32,033 nucleotides of DNA. Origin: Betaproteobacteria bacterium (GTDB lineage Bacteria; Pseudomonadota; Gammaproteobacteria; Burkholderiales; Burkholderiaceae_C). The notes under the pieces were generated by a model. It was not told the origin of the DNA. It made no database searches and saw nothing but the letters and a program-made list of their open reading frames with translations. A program made the translations under genes and the position numbers. The stretch spans positions 1-32,033 of the forward strand of contig RFMX01000323.1 in the NCBI GenBank assembly GCA_009927495.1. Reading direction: 5' to 3'. How positions within the stretch are numbered: the stretch's first letter is position 1; every line of letters starts with the position of its first letter. This document shows positions 1 to 9,839 of this stretch, in pieces.

Positions 1-484
1 GGGCCAAGTCCATGGCCTTGGCTTTGCCAATAGCACGGGGTAAACGTTGAGTGCCTCCTGCACCAGGGATGATGCCAAGCTTGATTTCAGGTTGACCGAA
101 CCGAGCGTTATCAGCCGCGATGATGATGTCGCACATCATGGCTACTTCACACCCGCCACCTAGCGCAAAACCGGAAACTGCTGCAATGATGGGCTTGCGA
201 ATACTGCGCAGCGTTTCCCAATCACGTGTGATGTAGTCGCTTTTGTAAACGTCGGCATAGCTGTAGGTGGCCATTGCACCAATATCTGCACCCGCGGCAA
301 AGGCTTTTTCATTGCCGGTCAAAATGATGCAACCAATATGGGGGTCTGCATCAAATAACTTCAGAGCAGTGCCCATCTCAACCATGAGTTCGCTGTTGAG
401 AGCATTCAATTGCTTGGGACGATTGAGGGTGATGATGCCCACCTTATCGGCCTCGGTGCGAACTTGAATCAATTGGTAACTCAT
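1..484 (-). CDS. Enoyl-CoA hydratase/isomerase family protein (crotonase fold), C-terminus beyond the window edge
   Basis: Not in the ORF track because it is open at the window edge. Reverse translation from ATG at 484 gives [34 protein letters not shown]...[16 protein letters not shown]...[66 protein letters not shown], typical crotonase motifs; divergent from paaG. Confidence 0.95.
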   Translation of the reverse strand, partial: MSYQLIQVRTEADKVGIITLNRPKQLNALNSELMVEMGTALKLFDADPHIGCIILTGNEKAFAAGADIGAMATYSYADVYKSDYITRDWETLRSIRKPIIAAVSGFALGGGCEVAMMCDIIIAADNARFGQPEIKLGIIPGAGGTQRLPRAIGKAKAMDLA

Positions 485-577
485 GCTTGTCTCCAAATCT
501 TGGCTATCACATTCAATTGAGCCCTCAAGCCTGAGCGGGCTTGGGCAGGTGATAAATTATCCCCTAAGGAGACCGAT

Positions 578-1372
578 ATGAATGAAAAGACCGTTAGTTA
601 CGAAGAGCGAGGCGCAGTAGCGTGGCTCACACTCAACCGTCCGCAAGCATTGAACAGCTTTACACGCGAAATGCACCGCCATTTGTGGGAGGCCTTTGAC
701 GCGGCAGAGGCCAACCCACTGATTCGAGCCATGGTGATCACCGGTGCTGGGCGGGGGTTCTGCGCTGGGGCCGATTTATCTGAATTTGATTTTGCCGAAG
801 GCCCCAACTTGATAGCACGTGCGGACCCAGGCCCCGTGATTGACCAAGCTTTCAATCCAACCACCAGACGTCTACAGAACTTACGTATGCCCACAGTAGC
901 TGCCGTCAATGGCGTGGCGGCTGGAGCAGGCGCCTCTTTTGTGATGGCTTGCGACATTGCCATTGCGGCTCCTACTGCATCTTTTATCCAAGCATTTAGC
1001 AAAATTGGCTTGATTCCAGACGCAGGCAGCAGTTGGTTCTTGGTGGAGCGTTTAGGCTTGTCTCGGGCCATGGCATTGGCCATGACCGGTGACAAATTGA
1101 TGGCTCCACAAGCCAAGGAGTGGGGATTGATTTGGGATGTGGCCGAGGACTGCTTAGAGGCCTCTTCTCAAATGGCGCAACGCTTGGCTGCGATGCCAAC
1201 CCAAGCTTTGATTGCCACACGAGCCCTGTTGCGTGAAGCAGGCAACAGAAACTTGAACCAACAACTTGATGTTGAGCGTGATACGCAATCTGCGCTTGGT
1301 CAAACGCATGACTACATAGAAGGTGTCTCTGCCTTCTTGCAAAAACGTCCTCCCCAATTCACAGGGCACTGA
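578..1372 (+). CDS. paaG: 2-(1,2-epoxy-1,2-dihydrophenyl)acetyl-CoA isomerase (PaaG-type crotonase)
   Basis: Crotonase motifs (GRGFCAGADLSEF, AAVNGVAAGAGASFVMACDIAIAA); directly followed by paaI and paaK; AAGGAG Shine-Dalgarno upstream. Confidence 0.9.
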   Translation: MNEKTVSYEERGAVAWLTLNRPQALNSFTREMHRHLWEAFDAAEANPLIRAMVITGAGRGFCAGADLSEFDFAEGPNLIARADPGPVIDQAFNPTTRRLQNLRMPTVAAVNGVAAGAGASFVMACDIAIAAPTASFIQAFSKIGLIPDAGSSWFLVERLGLSRAMALAMTGDKLMAPQAKEWGLIWDVAEDCLEASSQMAQRLAAMPTQALIATRALLREAGNRNLNQQLDVERDTQSALGQTHDYIEGVSAFLQKRPPQFTGH

Positions 1373-1374
1373 GC

Positions 1375-1815
1375 ATGTCGGAATTCACATCTGCTGTGGA
1401 CTTGGCGCATCAAGTCGGTGAGTCCATGTTTTCTGCCGATGTGGCTTCACGCCAGACCATGGGTATGGAATTGGTTTTTTGCAAACCTGGGCAAGCACGG
1501 ATGCAAATGCGCGTCACCCCCATGCATTTGAATGGACATCAAATTTGCCATGGGGGATTTATTTTTACTTTGGCTGATTCCACTTTCGCGTTTGCCTGTA
1601 ACAGCCATAACAAAGTCGCGGTTGCTGCCGCTGCATCGATTGAGTTTTTAAAACCGGCCCACCTAGACGATGTGTTGGTGTGCGATGGAGAAGAGCAGGT
1701 TTTGAGCGGTCGGCATGGTGTTTACGACATGATCGTGCGTAATCAGAAAGAAGAAGTTGTGGCGCTTTTCAGAGGTAAAAGTGCACAAATTCAAGGAACA
1801 GTGGTACCTGTATGA
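1375..1815 (+). CDS. paaI: Hydroxyphenylacetyl-CoA thioesterase, hotdog fold
   Basis: PaaI-type hotdog motifs (HLNGHQICHGGFIFTLADSTFAFACNS); overlaps paaK start by 4 nt (ATGA). Confidence 0.92.
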   Translation: MSEFTSAVDLAHQVGESMFSADVASRQTMGMELVFCKPGQARMQMRVTPMHLNGHQICHGGFIFTLADSTFAFACNSHNKVAVAAAASIEFLKPAHLDDVLVCDGEEQVLSGRHGVYDMIVRNQKEEVVALFRGKSAQIQGTVVPV

Positions 1816-3107
1816 GTCCAACACATTTCCCGCTTGACCCTATTGAAAAAGCCAGTATCGACGAGCTTCGCAGTTTGCAACTCAAGCGCTTGAAAGCCAC
1901 TTTGCATCATGCGTATACCTATTCACCTGTGTACCGCGCAAAGTTCGATGCTGCTGGCATTCATCCGGATGAATGCAAAAGCTTGGCCGATTTAAGCAAA
2001 TTTCCTTTTACTGCAAAATCAGATTTACGCGACAGTTACCCCTTTGGGATGTTTGCGGTGCCACAGTCACAAGTGGTGCGAATTCATGCCTCCAGCGGTA
2101 CAACGGGTAAGCCAACCGTGGTGGGCTATACCGCGAATGATGTGCACATGTGGGCCGAGTGTGTTGCGCGCAGTATTCGGGCTGCGGGTGCCAGGCCAGG
2201 CGACAAAGTACACATCAGCTACGGCTATGGCTTGTTCACAGGTGGCTTGGGTGCGCACTATGGTGCAGAGCATTTAGGCTTAACGGTGATTCCCTTTGGC
2301 GGAGGGCAAACCGAAAGACAGGTGCAGCTTTTGAAAGACTTTGCGCCTGACATCATCATGGTCACGCCCAGCTATATGTTGGCTTTGGCTGATGAATTTG
2401 AGCGCCAAGGTTTGAATCCCATTAAAAGCAGTTTACGAATCGGCATTTTTGGTGCTGAGCCTTGGACCAACGATATGCGCTTGGCCATTGAGAAGCGCAT
2501 GGGCATTGACGCGGTGGACATTTATGGCCTCTCAGAGGTCATTGGGCCGGGTGTGGCGAGTGAGTGCGCAGAAACCAAGGACGGACCTACCATTTGGGAA
2601 GACCATTTTTACCCTGAAATCATTGATCCCGAAACGGGAGAGGTGTTGCCTGATGGGGAACTGGGCGAGCTTGTGTTTACCAGCTTGACCAAAGAAGCCT
2701 TGCCCATCATCAGGTACCGCACCCGCGATTTAACACGCTTGCTGCCTGGAACCGCTCGCACCATGCGGCGAATGGAAAAAATCACAGGGCGCAGTGATGA
2801 CATGATGATTGTCAGGGGCGTGAATGTTTTCCCCACCCAAATTGAAGAACTTATCCTGCGGCAATCGGCCTTGAGTGCGCATTACCAGTGCATCTTGCAA
2901 AAAGAGGGGCCATTAGATACGTTGACTGTCAAAGTAGAAACCCGCACAGGTTTGTCTTGTGACTCATCTGAGGCCAGGCAGGCTGCTGTCAACCTAGAGC
3001 ATGAAGCCAAGGCATATATAGGTACAAGCTTGAAGGTGGAGTTATGTGTTGAAGGTGGTATTGAGCGAAGTATGGGCAAAGCCAAGAGAGTGATAGATCA
3101 GCGTTGA
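1812..3107 (+). CDS. paaK: Phenylacetate--CoA ligase
   Basis: AMP-binding signature HASSGTTGKPTVVGYT; 431 aa; C-terminal GRSDDMMIVRGVNVFPTQIEE. Confidence 0.95.
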   Translation: MSPTHFPLDPIEKASIDELRSLQLKRLKATLHHAYTYSPVYRAKFDAAGIHPDECKSLADLSKFPFTAKSDLRDSYPFGMFAVPQSQVVRIHASSGTTGKPTVVGYTANDVHMWAECVARSIRAAGARPGDKVHISYGYGLFTGGLGAHYGAEHLGLTVIPFGGGQTERQVQLLKDFAPDIIMVTPSYMLALADEFERQGLNPIKSSLRIGIFGAEPWTNDMRLAIEKRMGIDAVDIYGLSEVIGPGVASECAETKDGPTIWEDHFYPEIIDPETGEVLPDGELGELVFTSLTKEALPIIRYRTRDLTRLLPGTARTMRRMEKITGRSDDMMIVRGVNVFPTQIEELILRQSALSAHYQCILQKEGPLDTLTVKVETRTGLSCDSSEARQAAVNLEHEAKAYIGTSLKVELCVEGGIERSMGKAKRVIDQR

Positions 3108-3114
3108 AATGAAC

Positions 3115-4896
3115 TCAGTTTTGCTGAGTGTCACTGAGCCAACTCCCTACCTTGACTGGGTCCGCAATCTGCAGCCGCCACAAAGGCGCAGGGTCGGTGG
3201 TGGGCAGGACAAAATTCAATCGAAGCAATAAACCATCTCGTGCTACCAAAGCTTTGCACTCCTTGGCCTTGCCTAGCAAGAGCTGCAATTGATCCAGACG
3301 CTGCAAGCGCCAAGACTGCAGGGTTTTACCGCGGCCAGTCTCTATGCCAAGCCACTCGTCGCCTGAAGAAAAACCAGCAAGCTCGGCAGCACTGCCACGC
3401 AAGACGGTTTGGATATGCACGCTATGGTCTTCCTTGACGCGTATGCCAATTTGTTGTGCCAAGGGGGATGCTTCATACTGAATGCCGACACCTTGTTGAG
3501 CTAAAGCCTCAGCCAAGGGAAGTTCTTCAACCGTATGTACCCATGAATGCAAGGTTTTACGCCACGACTTACCGCTGATGGAATGAAGGGCTTGAAGTAA
3601 ATCGTCTTCTGAGATGGGGCCACCCTGGCTTTGTTGCCAAAGCTCTCGCATCACAGCATCTAGGCTATGCCCCATTTGCCGCAATGAAAGGTCTAAGCAA
3701 AGTGCGATGAGTGAGCCCTTGGTGTAGTAGCTCACGGTGATATTGGGCGTATTGCTATCAGGCCGGTAATACTTGGTCCACGCTTCCATGCTTGCCGCTG
3801 CGACTGACTGGGCATGCCTACCGGGTGTTTGCAAGTACTGTTGGACAGATTGAGTGAGCAACTTCAGATAAAGCGCTGGCGAAATTAACTCCGCACGGCA
3901 AAGCATCAAGTTGTCGAAGTAATCGGTAAAGCCCTCAAAAAACCAAAGCATGTCTGTGTACTGCTCGCTTTGGTAGTTGTAGCTCAGGTAATTTGACGGC
4001 CTGAGTCGTTTGACATTCCAAGCATGAAAGTACTCGTGACTGAAAAGACCCAGTAAGCCAATGTAGTCGTCGCTGGGGTGCTTGTCGGTGTGTTTTGGTA
4101 AGTCTTTGCGCCTGCAAAGTAGAGCTGTGCTGTTTCTGTGCTCGAGTCCGCCGTAACCGTCAGCGACAGCATTCAATAAAAAAACATAGTTCGGAAATGG
4201 TGGCGTTGCCGATCTGTGCCAAAAGTGCACAATGGTTTTGCAAATACGCTCCACATCTTTGTTCAGACGTTGCGCGTCAAATGATGGGGCAGCACCCGTG
4301 ACCACAATCTGGTGTTTTGTCTTTTGAACAGCAAAGTCTGTGCGAGAGAAATCAGAAAGCTCAAAAGGGCTGTCTGCAAGTTCGTCATAGTTTTGGGCAT
4401 GGTATGTGCCAAAACCTGCGCTATTGACTCGAACAGAGTTCAGCGACGTGGCTACTTGCCACTCGCTGGTATGTTTTGGAGGCATCAACTCTAAGCTGAT
4501 GGGGTCTTGAGTTTGCCCCAGCACCTGAACAAACATACTGGTGCCGTTGAAAAAACCTCTGTGTGCATCTAGCCAAGCGGTACGAACCGAATGGTCATGG
4601 GCATGGACAAGGTACTGCAATTGCAAAGGCTTGTTGTTTTTTGACTCACTGATCCATGTGCATTTATCCAATTGTTTGACACTGAGAGGTTTGCCATCTT
4701 GGGTGGCTTCAAGCCCACTGAGTTGTTTAGAGAACTCTCTGACCAAGTAACTTCCTGGAATCCAAACAGGGAGTTGAAATTTTTGCTTTGAGCGTGGATG
4801 CAGAACAAACACAACAACACGCCAAAGATGCGCATGTGCATTTTCAATGTTGACTTGGTAATGAATGCCACGTTGGTGTGTGCCTTTGGATGACAT
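3115..4896 (-). CDS. M61 family metallopeptidase (glycyl aminopeptidase-like) with PDZ domain
   Basis: 593 aa; zinc motif FSHEYFHAWNVKRLRP; GGLEHRNSTALLC; C-terminal PDZ-like segment. Confidence 0.92.
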   Translation of the reverse strand: MSSKGTHQRGIHYQVNIENAHAHLWRVVVFVLHPRSKQKFQLPVWIPGSYLVREFSKQLSGLEATQDGKPLSVKQLDKCTWISESKNNKPLQLQYLVHAHDHSVRTAWLDAHRGFFNGTSMFVQVLGQTQDPISLELMPPKHTSEWQVATSLNSVRVNSAGFGTYHAQNYDELADSPFELSDFSRTDFAVQKTKHQIVVTGAAPSFDAQRLNKDVERICKTIVHFWHRSATPPFPNYVFLLNAVADGYGGLEHRNSTALLCRRKDLPKHTDKHPSDDYIGLLGLFSHEYFHAWNVKRLRPSNYLSYNYQSEQYTDMLWFFEGFTDYFDNLMLCRAELISPALYLKLLTQSVQQYLQTPGRHAQSVAAASMEAWTKYYRPDSNTPNITVSYYTKGSLIALCLDLSLRQMGHSLDAVMRELWQQSQGGPISEDDLLQALHSISGKSWRKTLHSWVHTVEELPLAEALAQQGVGIQYEASPLAQQIGIRVKEDHSVHIQTVLRGSAAELAGFSSGDEWLGIETGRGKTLQSWRLQRLDQLQLLLGKAKECKALVARDGLLLRLNFVLPTTDPAPLWRLQIADPVKVGSWLSDTQQN

Positions 4897-4908
4897 GAGT
4901 TCAGTGTG

Positions 4909-5643
4909 TTAAGGCTTAGCAGGAGAAAGCAATTTTTCTATTTGGGCCATTTCTACAGCCCCCGAAATACGCGATCCATCAGCGAAGATGGTGGTGGGTG
5001 TGCCATTGATCCTTTGTTTTTGGCCGAAATCAACATTGCGTTTAAGCGCTGCTGTATCGCAGCCCGTTGGGTTGGGTGCTTGGTCTCTGAGCATCAAATC
5101 TTGCCAAGCTTTGGACTGGTCTTTGGAGCACCAAATAGCTTTGGATTTATCAACCGAATCTTTGCCTAGGATGGGATACAAAAACAGGTAAACAGTTACG
5201 TTGTCAATGTTTTGCAGTTCGCGCTCGAATCGCTTGCAATACCCACAGTTAGGGTCTTCAAAAATCGCCATCTTGCGCTCGCCTTTGCCACGCACGATAA
5301 CGATGGCATCTTTGAAGGGCAAAGATTTGAAGTCAACTGCCATGATTTTTTGTAGACGCTCTTCAGTGAGATCTCGCTGATTTTTGGTATCAATGAGGTG
5401 TCCTTGTATCAAAAAGTTGGCAGATGCATCTGTGTAATAGATTTCTGATCCATCTACCCGTAACTCGAACAAACCTGGCATAGGGGTGCGTTTGATTTCG
5501 TCAATGGGATGAATATGTGGCATGCGCTCTTTAAGCGTCTTGCGAATGAACGCTTCTTCGCCTTGGGCAAAAACGGTTTGCAACAACAGGCCATTCATGA
5601 ATACCAAGAGAAACTTGAAAAAAGTAAGCATAAGAGTTTTCAT
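4909..5643 (-). CDS. dsbC: Thiol:disulfide interchange protein DsbC
   Basis: Likely start MKTLMLTFFKFLLVFMNGLLLQTVFA (signal peptide) at 5643 rather than 5679; FEDPNCGYCKRFERE active site; NGTPTTIFADG. Stop/start overlap TAATG with the upstream monooxygenase. Confidence 0.92.
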   Translation of the reverse strand: MKTLMLTFFKFLLVFMNGLLLQTVFAQGEEAFIRKTLKERMPHIHPIDEIKRTPMPGLFELRVDGSEIYYTDASANFLIQGHLIDTKNQRDLTEERLQKIMAVDFKSLPFKDAIVIVRGKGERKMAIFEDPNCGYCKRFERELQNIDNVTVYLFLYPILGKDSVDKSKAIWCSKDQSKAWQDLMLRDQAPNPTGCDTAALKRNVDFGQKQRINGTPTTIFADGSRISGAVEMAQIEKLLSPAKP

Positions 5644-6830
5644 TAAATTGAGGGGTGCATCGCTTGATGCATGGTCCATTGCTTCAGATGCGACAGTTGG
5701 TCAAATTGACTCATGCCCCAGTTACGCATTGATTGTGCAAGTGTGTGTGGATGTGAAAACAAGCGTTGTAAGCCATCGCAGGCAAGCCAAGTTGGTAACA
5801 AACCTGATTTGCGTTCTCGTTCATAACGCCGCAGTAAAAATGTGTCACCCACACTGCGCCAATATTCTTTACCTTCCCGAAGCGACAGAACTTTAGCAAG
5901 GGCATCAGCATCAGCCAAGCCTAAATTCAAACCCATGCCTGCCAGTGGATGGACTGTGTGAGCAGCATCTCCTGCTAGCACCCAGCTGTTGCCATTTTCG
6001 AACGATCCGCTCCATTGGGTTGCCTGTGCGGCCTGCAAAGGCCATATGCCTTTGGTGCTGATCACTTGTAAATTTCCCAAAGCGTATTGACTGGCATTTG
6101 TTAACGCCAACGAAAGCGCATCATCTGTTGCTTCATATTGGGAGTGGGCGCGTTCGCTAGGCATGGACCAGACCACTGCTGCTTCATTGCTGTGAGCTCC
6201 GCCCAAGGGCAACAGGGCTAGCACGGACAAACCTGCTGCATCTTGGCTAAACCATTGCAAGGCCCGCTGATTGTGCGGTGAGGCGCAACGTACGCGAGTA
6301 GCCAAAGCATGTTGGGAATAAGGCAAAGCTTGGAAGTCAATGCCAAGCTCTTTGCGTGTCAAACTGTTTTTCCCCTCGCACACAATGGTCAGTGGCGCTG
6401 ATACATTGTTTTCCACTCGTTCTATGCTGTGCTGAAACCCAACGGCTTCATGCAGCAAGCCCTCAAGTGCTTGCACATCCACGATATGGTTAAGGTATTC
6501 CCCAAAGGGCGCATCAAAACTCAGCTTGCCAGTCTGATCGCCCCAAATTTCCATGCCTGTCACGGGGGTTGCGGACTCGGCACCCGGCCAGCACCTTAAA
6601 CCTGTCAGCAGCTCTTGCGAGCTTGAATTGAGTGCGAAAGCTCTCATGTCAATAGCCTGTGTTGGGGTACCGACAAGCGCGATCCGAAGACGTTGACGTG
6701 CCAATAACAGCGCCAAGGTGCTGCCCACAATACCATTGCCACGGATGCATACATCGTAAGTTGTCGTCATGGTTGTCATTGTAGAAGTTGCCTGCACGTA
6801 GAATTTGGCTTGATTGCGTAACCCTACCAT
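5643..6830 (-). CDS. FAD-dependent UbiH/VisC-type monooxygenase
   Basis: Rossmann-like N-terminus YDVCIRGNGIVGSTLALLLARQ; FAD motif WVLAGDAAHTVHPLAGMGLNLGLADADAL. True start probably at 6779 or 6770. Confidence 0.88.
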   Translation of the reverse strand: MVGLRNQAKFYVQATSTMTTMTTTYDVCIRGNGIVGSTLALLLARQRLRIALVGTPTQAIDMRAFALNSSSQELLTGLRCWPGAESATPVTGMEIWGDQTGKLSFDAPFGEYLNHIVDVQALEGLLHEAVGFQHSIERVENNVSAPLTIVCEGKNSLTRKELGIDFQALPYSQHALATRVRCASPHNQRALQWFSQDAAGLSVLALLPLGGAHSNEAAVVWSMPSERAHSQYEATDDALSLALTNASQYALGNLQVISTKGIWPLQAAQATQWSGSFENGNSWVLAGDAAHTVHPLAGMGLNLGLADADALAKVLSLREGKEYWRSVGDTFLLRRYERERKSGLLPTWLACDGLQRLFSHPHTLAQSMRNWGMSQFDQLSHLKQWTMHQAMHPSI

Positions 6831-6853
6831 TCGGTATAGATTGAAAGATTCTC

Positions 6854-7945
6854 ATGAGTTTGAAATGCGGCATCGTCGGCCTGCCCAATGTGGGCAAGTC
6901 CACCCTCTTCAATGCCCTGACCAAGGCCGGTATCGCGGCTGAAAACTACCCGTTTTGCACCATCGAGCCCAATGTCGGTGTGGTCGAAGTCCCCGATCTG
7001 CGCTTGGCCCAACTCTCCACCATTGTGAAGCCCGAACGCATCGTGCCCGCCATCGTGGAGTTTGTTGACATCGCTGGCTTGGTGGCTGGCGCCAGCACCG
7101 GCGAGGGCTTGGGCAACCAGTTTTTGGCCCACATCCGCGAGACCGACGCCATCGTCAATGTGGTGCGCTGCTTTGAAGACGACAACGTGATCCACGTCGC
7201 TGGCAAGGTCGACCCCATCTCGGACATCGAAGTGATCCAAACCGAGTTGTGCTTAGCCGATTTGAACAGTGTGGAAAAAGCCTTGCACCGCGTGCAAAAA
7301 ACCGCGCGTTCGGGCGACAAAGAGGCCGCCAAATTGGTGGCCATATTGGAGAAATGCCAACTCGCTTTGAACGACACCAAACCGGTGCGTACCATTGACT
7401 TCAGCAAAGAAGAAAAGCCTCTCCTCAAACAGTTTTTCTTGATCACCGCCAAGCCAGCGATGTTTGTGGCCAATGTCTCAGAGGACGGCTTCGAGAACAA
7501 CCCTTTGCTCGACCGCTTGACCGCCTACGCCAAATCGCAAAACGCACCCGTGGTGGCCATTTGCGCCAAGCTCGAAGCCGAGATGAGCGAGATGAGCGAC
7601 GAAGACCGCGATATGTTTTTGGCTGAACTCGGTCAAACCGAACCGGGCTTGAACCGCTTGATCCGCTCGGCCTACACCTTGCTGGGGCTGCAAACCTATT
7701 TCACTGCGGGGGTGAAAGAGGTGAGGGCTTGGACCATCCGCGTGGGCGACACCGGTCCGCAGGCCGCAGGGGTGATCCACACCGACTTTGAGAAGGGCTA
7801 TATCCGCGCCCAAACCATTGCTTTTGACGACTTCATCCATTTCAAAGGCGAACAAGGCGCGAAAGATGCGGGCAAGATGCGCGCCGAGGGCAAAGAGTAC
7901 GTGGTCAAAGACGGCGATGTGATGAACTTTTTGTTCAGTTCTTGA
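6854..7945 (+). CDS. ychF: Redox-regulated ATPase YchF (Obg-family GTPase-like)
   Basis: [40 protein letters not shown]...[21 protein letters not shown]; 363 aa. Confidence 0.98.
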   Translation: MSLKCGIVGLPNVGKSTLFNALTKAGIAAENYPFCTIEPNVGVVEVPDLRLAQLSTIVKPERIVPAIVEFVDIAGLVAGASTGEGLGNQFLAHIRETDAIVNVVRCFEDDNVIHVAGKVDPISDIEVIQTELCLADLNSVEKALHRVQKTARSGDKEAAKLVAILEKCQLALNDTKPVRTIDFSKEEKPLLKQFFLITAKPAMFVANVSEDGFENNPLLDRLTAYAKSQNAPVVAICAKLEAEMSEMSDEDRDMFLAELGQTEPGLNRLIRSAYTLLGLQTYFTAGVKEVRAWTIRVGDTGPQAAGVIHTDFEKGYIRAQTIAFDDFIHFKGEQGAKDAGKMRAEGKEYVVKDGDVMNFLFSS

Positions 7946-7959
7946 ACCACTGTGTGTCC

Positions 7960-8448
7960 CTAGGCATGAATAAACGGCAGTAAAAATTGCCACCCATAAA
8001 TCAGTAGCAAATAGCGCAAGCCTTTGCCTATTGCCATGTAAACCACGCAAGGTATCAAAGGCAGTCGCAAATAACCGGCCACCACACACAATGGGTCACC
8101 AATGATGGGTAGCCAAGCTCCCAAACAGGCTGGGGGGCCAATGCGTTCTAGCCAAGTTAAAGCGCGCATATGAACGCTCACATGTTCTTGGTGCAAATAT
8201 TTCGCCATCCACCGTTCTGCACCAAAGCCCATCCACCAACCTATGGCGCCACCCAAGGTATTGCCCAAGGTGGCAATCAGCAGTGAGGGCCAAAGCAAAT
8301 CGGGATAAAACGCAAGCAAGGCCAACAACACTGGTTCAGAGCCCAAAGGCAGCAAGGTAGCGGCCAAGATGGCACAAACAAACAAAATGACCAATCCCAT
8401 TTCGGGTGTAGCCGCATTTGTCAATAGGTTTTGAAAAAAATATTCCAT
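7960..8448 (-). CDS. YqaA/DedA-like small membrane protein
   Basis: 162 aa, hydrophobic, SNARE-associated/DedA-like motif ATLGNTLGGAIGWWMGFGAERWM; GAWLPIIGDPLCVVAGYLRLP. Confidence 0.8.
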   Translation of the reverse strand: MEYFFQNLLTNAATPEMGLVILFVCAILAATLLPLGSEPVLLALLAFYPDLLWPSLLIATLGNTLGGAIGWWMGFGAERWMAKYLHQEHVSVHMRALTWLERIGPPACLGAWLPIIGDPLCVVAGYLRLPLIPCVVYMAIGKGLRYLLLIYGWQFLLPFIHA

Positions 8449-8537
8449 ATTTTCTCAGTGTAAACGTGAGCTTCATTTGTAGAAGCGCCGCTAGAATCGT
8501 GCCTCGTTTTTAAGCACTCAGATTCATCATCCAACTT

Positions 8538-9569
8538 ATGCGTATAGGCCACTACGAATTACCCCACTCTGTTTTTGCAGCCCCTATGGCTGGCGTGACA
8601 GACAGGCCTTACCGCAATTTGGTCAAGCAACTGGGTGCCGCTTATGCAGTTTCAGAAATGGTCACGTCACGTGCAGACCTTCGCGATAGCTTGAAAACTT
8701 CGCGCCGTCTTGACCACACAGGTGAAAGTGGACCCATCGCTGTACAAATTGCAGGCACTGACGCTGAGATGATGGCTGAGGCTGCAACTTACAACTTACA
8801 ACGTGGTGCCCAAATCATCGACATCAATATGGGCTGCCCCGCGAAAAAAGTTTGTCAGAAATGGGCGGGATCGGCTTTGATGCAAGACGAAGCTCTGGCG
8901 GTGTCCCTCATTGAAGCAGTCGTCAAAGCTGCTTTGCCATTTGGTGCGCCTGTCACTTTGAAAATGCGCACCGGTTGGCGCTGCGATCAGCGCAATGCAG
9001 TTTCATTGGCCAAGCAAGCCGAATCAGCAGGCGTACAAATGATCACCGTCCACGGCCGTTCGCGTGACCAAGGCTATAAGGGCCAAGCAGAGTACGACAC
9101 CATTGCGCAAGTTAAACGAGCCGTATCTGTTCCTGTGGTCGCCAATGGCGACATTGATTCACCGCAAAAAGCCCAACAGGTTTTGCAACTCACCGGCGCA
9201 GACGCTGTGATGATCGGTCGTGCAGCGCAAGGTCGACCATGGCTATTTCGCGAAATACACCATTTCTTGGCCCATGGCACGCGGTTGGCGCCTCCTTTGG
9301 TGGCAGAGGTTAAGCGTTTGTTGATGCACCATTTGGAAGAGCACTACAGTTTGTATGGAAGCTTTACAGGTGTGCGTACAGCCAGAAAGCACATTGCTTG
9401 GTATGTCCAAGGCCTAGCCGGTGCGACAGAATTTCGACAACATTTAAATGCAATCGAGGACTGTCACAAACAGTCCTTGGCAGTTGCTGATTTTTTAGAT
9501 GCAATAGGGCAACAGGCTGATCGCTTGACCTATGCGGCATCTGCTAATGAGATGGAGACTACAGAATGA
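8538..9569 (+). CDS. dusB: tRNA-dihydrouridine synthase B
   Basis: FAAPMAGVTDRPYR, DINMGCPAKKVCQKWAGSALM, TVHGRSRDQGYKGQAEYDTI; next to fis as in many proteobacteria. Confidence 0.97.
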   Translation: MRIGHYELPHSVFAAPMAGVTDRPYRNLVKQLGAAYAVSEMVTSRADLRDSLKTSRRLDHTGESGPIAVQIAGTDAEMMAEAATYNLQRGAQIIDINMGCPAKKVCQKWAGSALMQDEALAVSLIEAVVKAALPFGAPVTLKMRTGWRCDQRNAVSLAKQAESAGVQMITVHGRSRDQGYKGQAEYDTIAQVKRAVSVPVVANGDIDSPQKAQQVLQLTGADAVMIGRAAQGRPWLFREIHHFLAHGTRLAPPLVAEVKRLLMHHLEEHYSLYGSFTGVRTARKHIAWYVQGLAGATEFRQHLNAIEDCHKQSLAVADFLDAIGQQADRLTYAASANEMETTE

Positions 9570-9799
9570 GCAAAAAGCAAATAGAAGAAGCGGTACGCCA
9601 CAGCTTAGAGGTCTACTTTAAAGACCTGCGCGGCGAAGACCCAGATCAGCTGCACACAATGATGATTCAGGTGATGGAAAAACCTTTGTTGGATGTCGTT
9701 ATGAAGCACGCCGAGGGCAATCAATCCCGCGCAGCGGTATGGCTTGGTTTGAATCGAAATACCTTGCGCAAGAAGCTCACTGAACACAAATTACTGTGA
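9566..9799 (+). CDS. fis: Fis family DNA-binding protein
   Basis: 77 aa, C-terminal [31 protein letters not shown]; 4-nt overlap with dusB. Confidence 0.95.
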   Translation: MSKKQIEEAVRHSLEVYFKDLRGEDPDQLHTMMIQVMEKPLLDVVMKHAEGNQSRAAVWLGLNRNTLRKKLTEHKLL

Positions 9800-9839
9800 T
9801 GAACTTCCTTGCACTGAAGCAAGCAGAAAAAGGAATCCT

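Noticed and set aside
6824-8089. Minus-strand ORFs (138, 184 and 203 aa) opposite ychF
   Set aside because: Antisense to the highly conserved YchF; compositional shadows.
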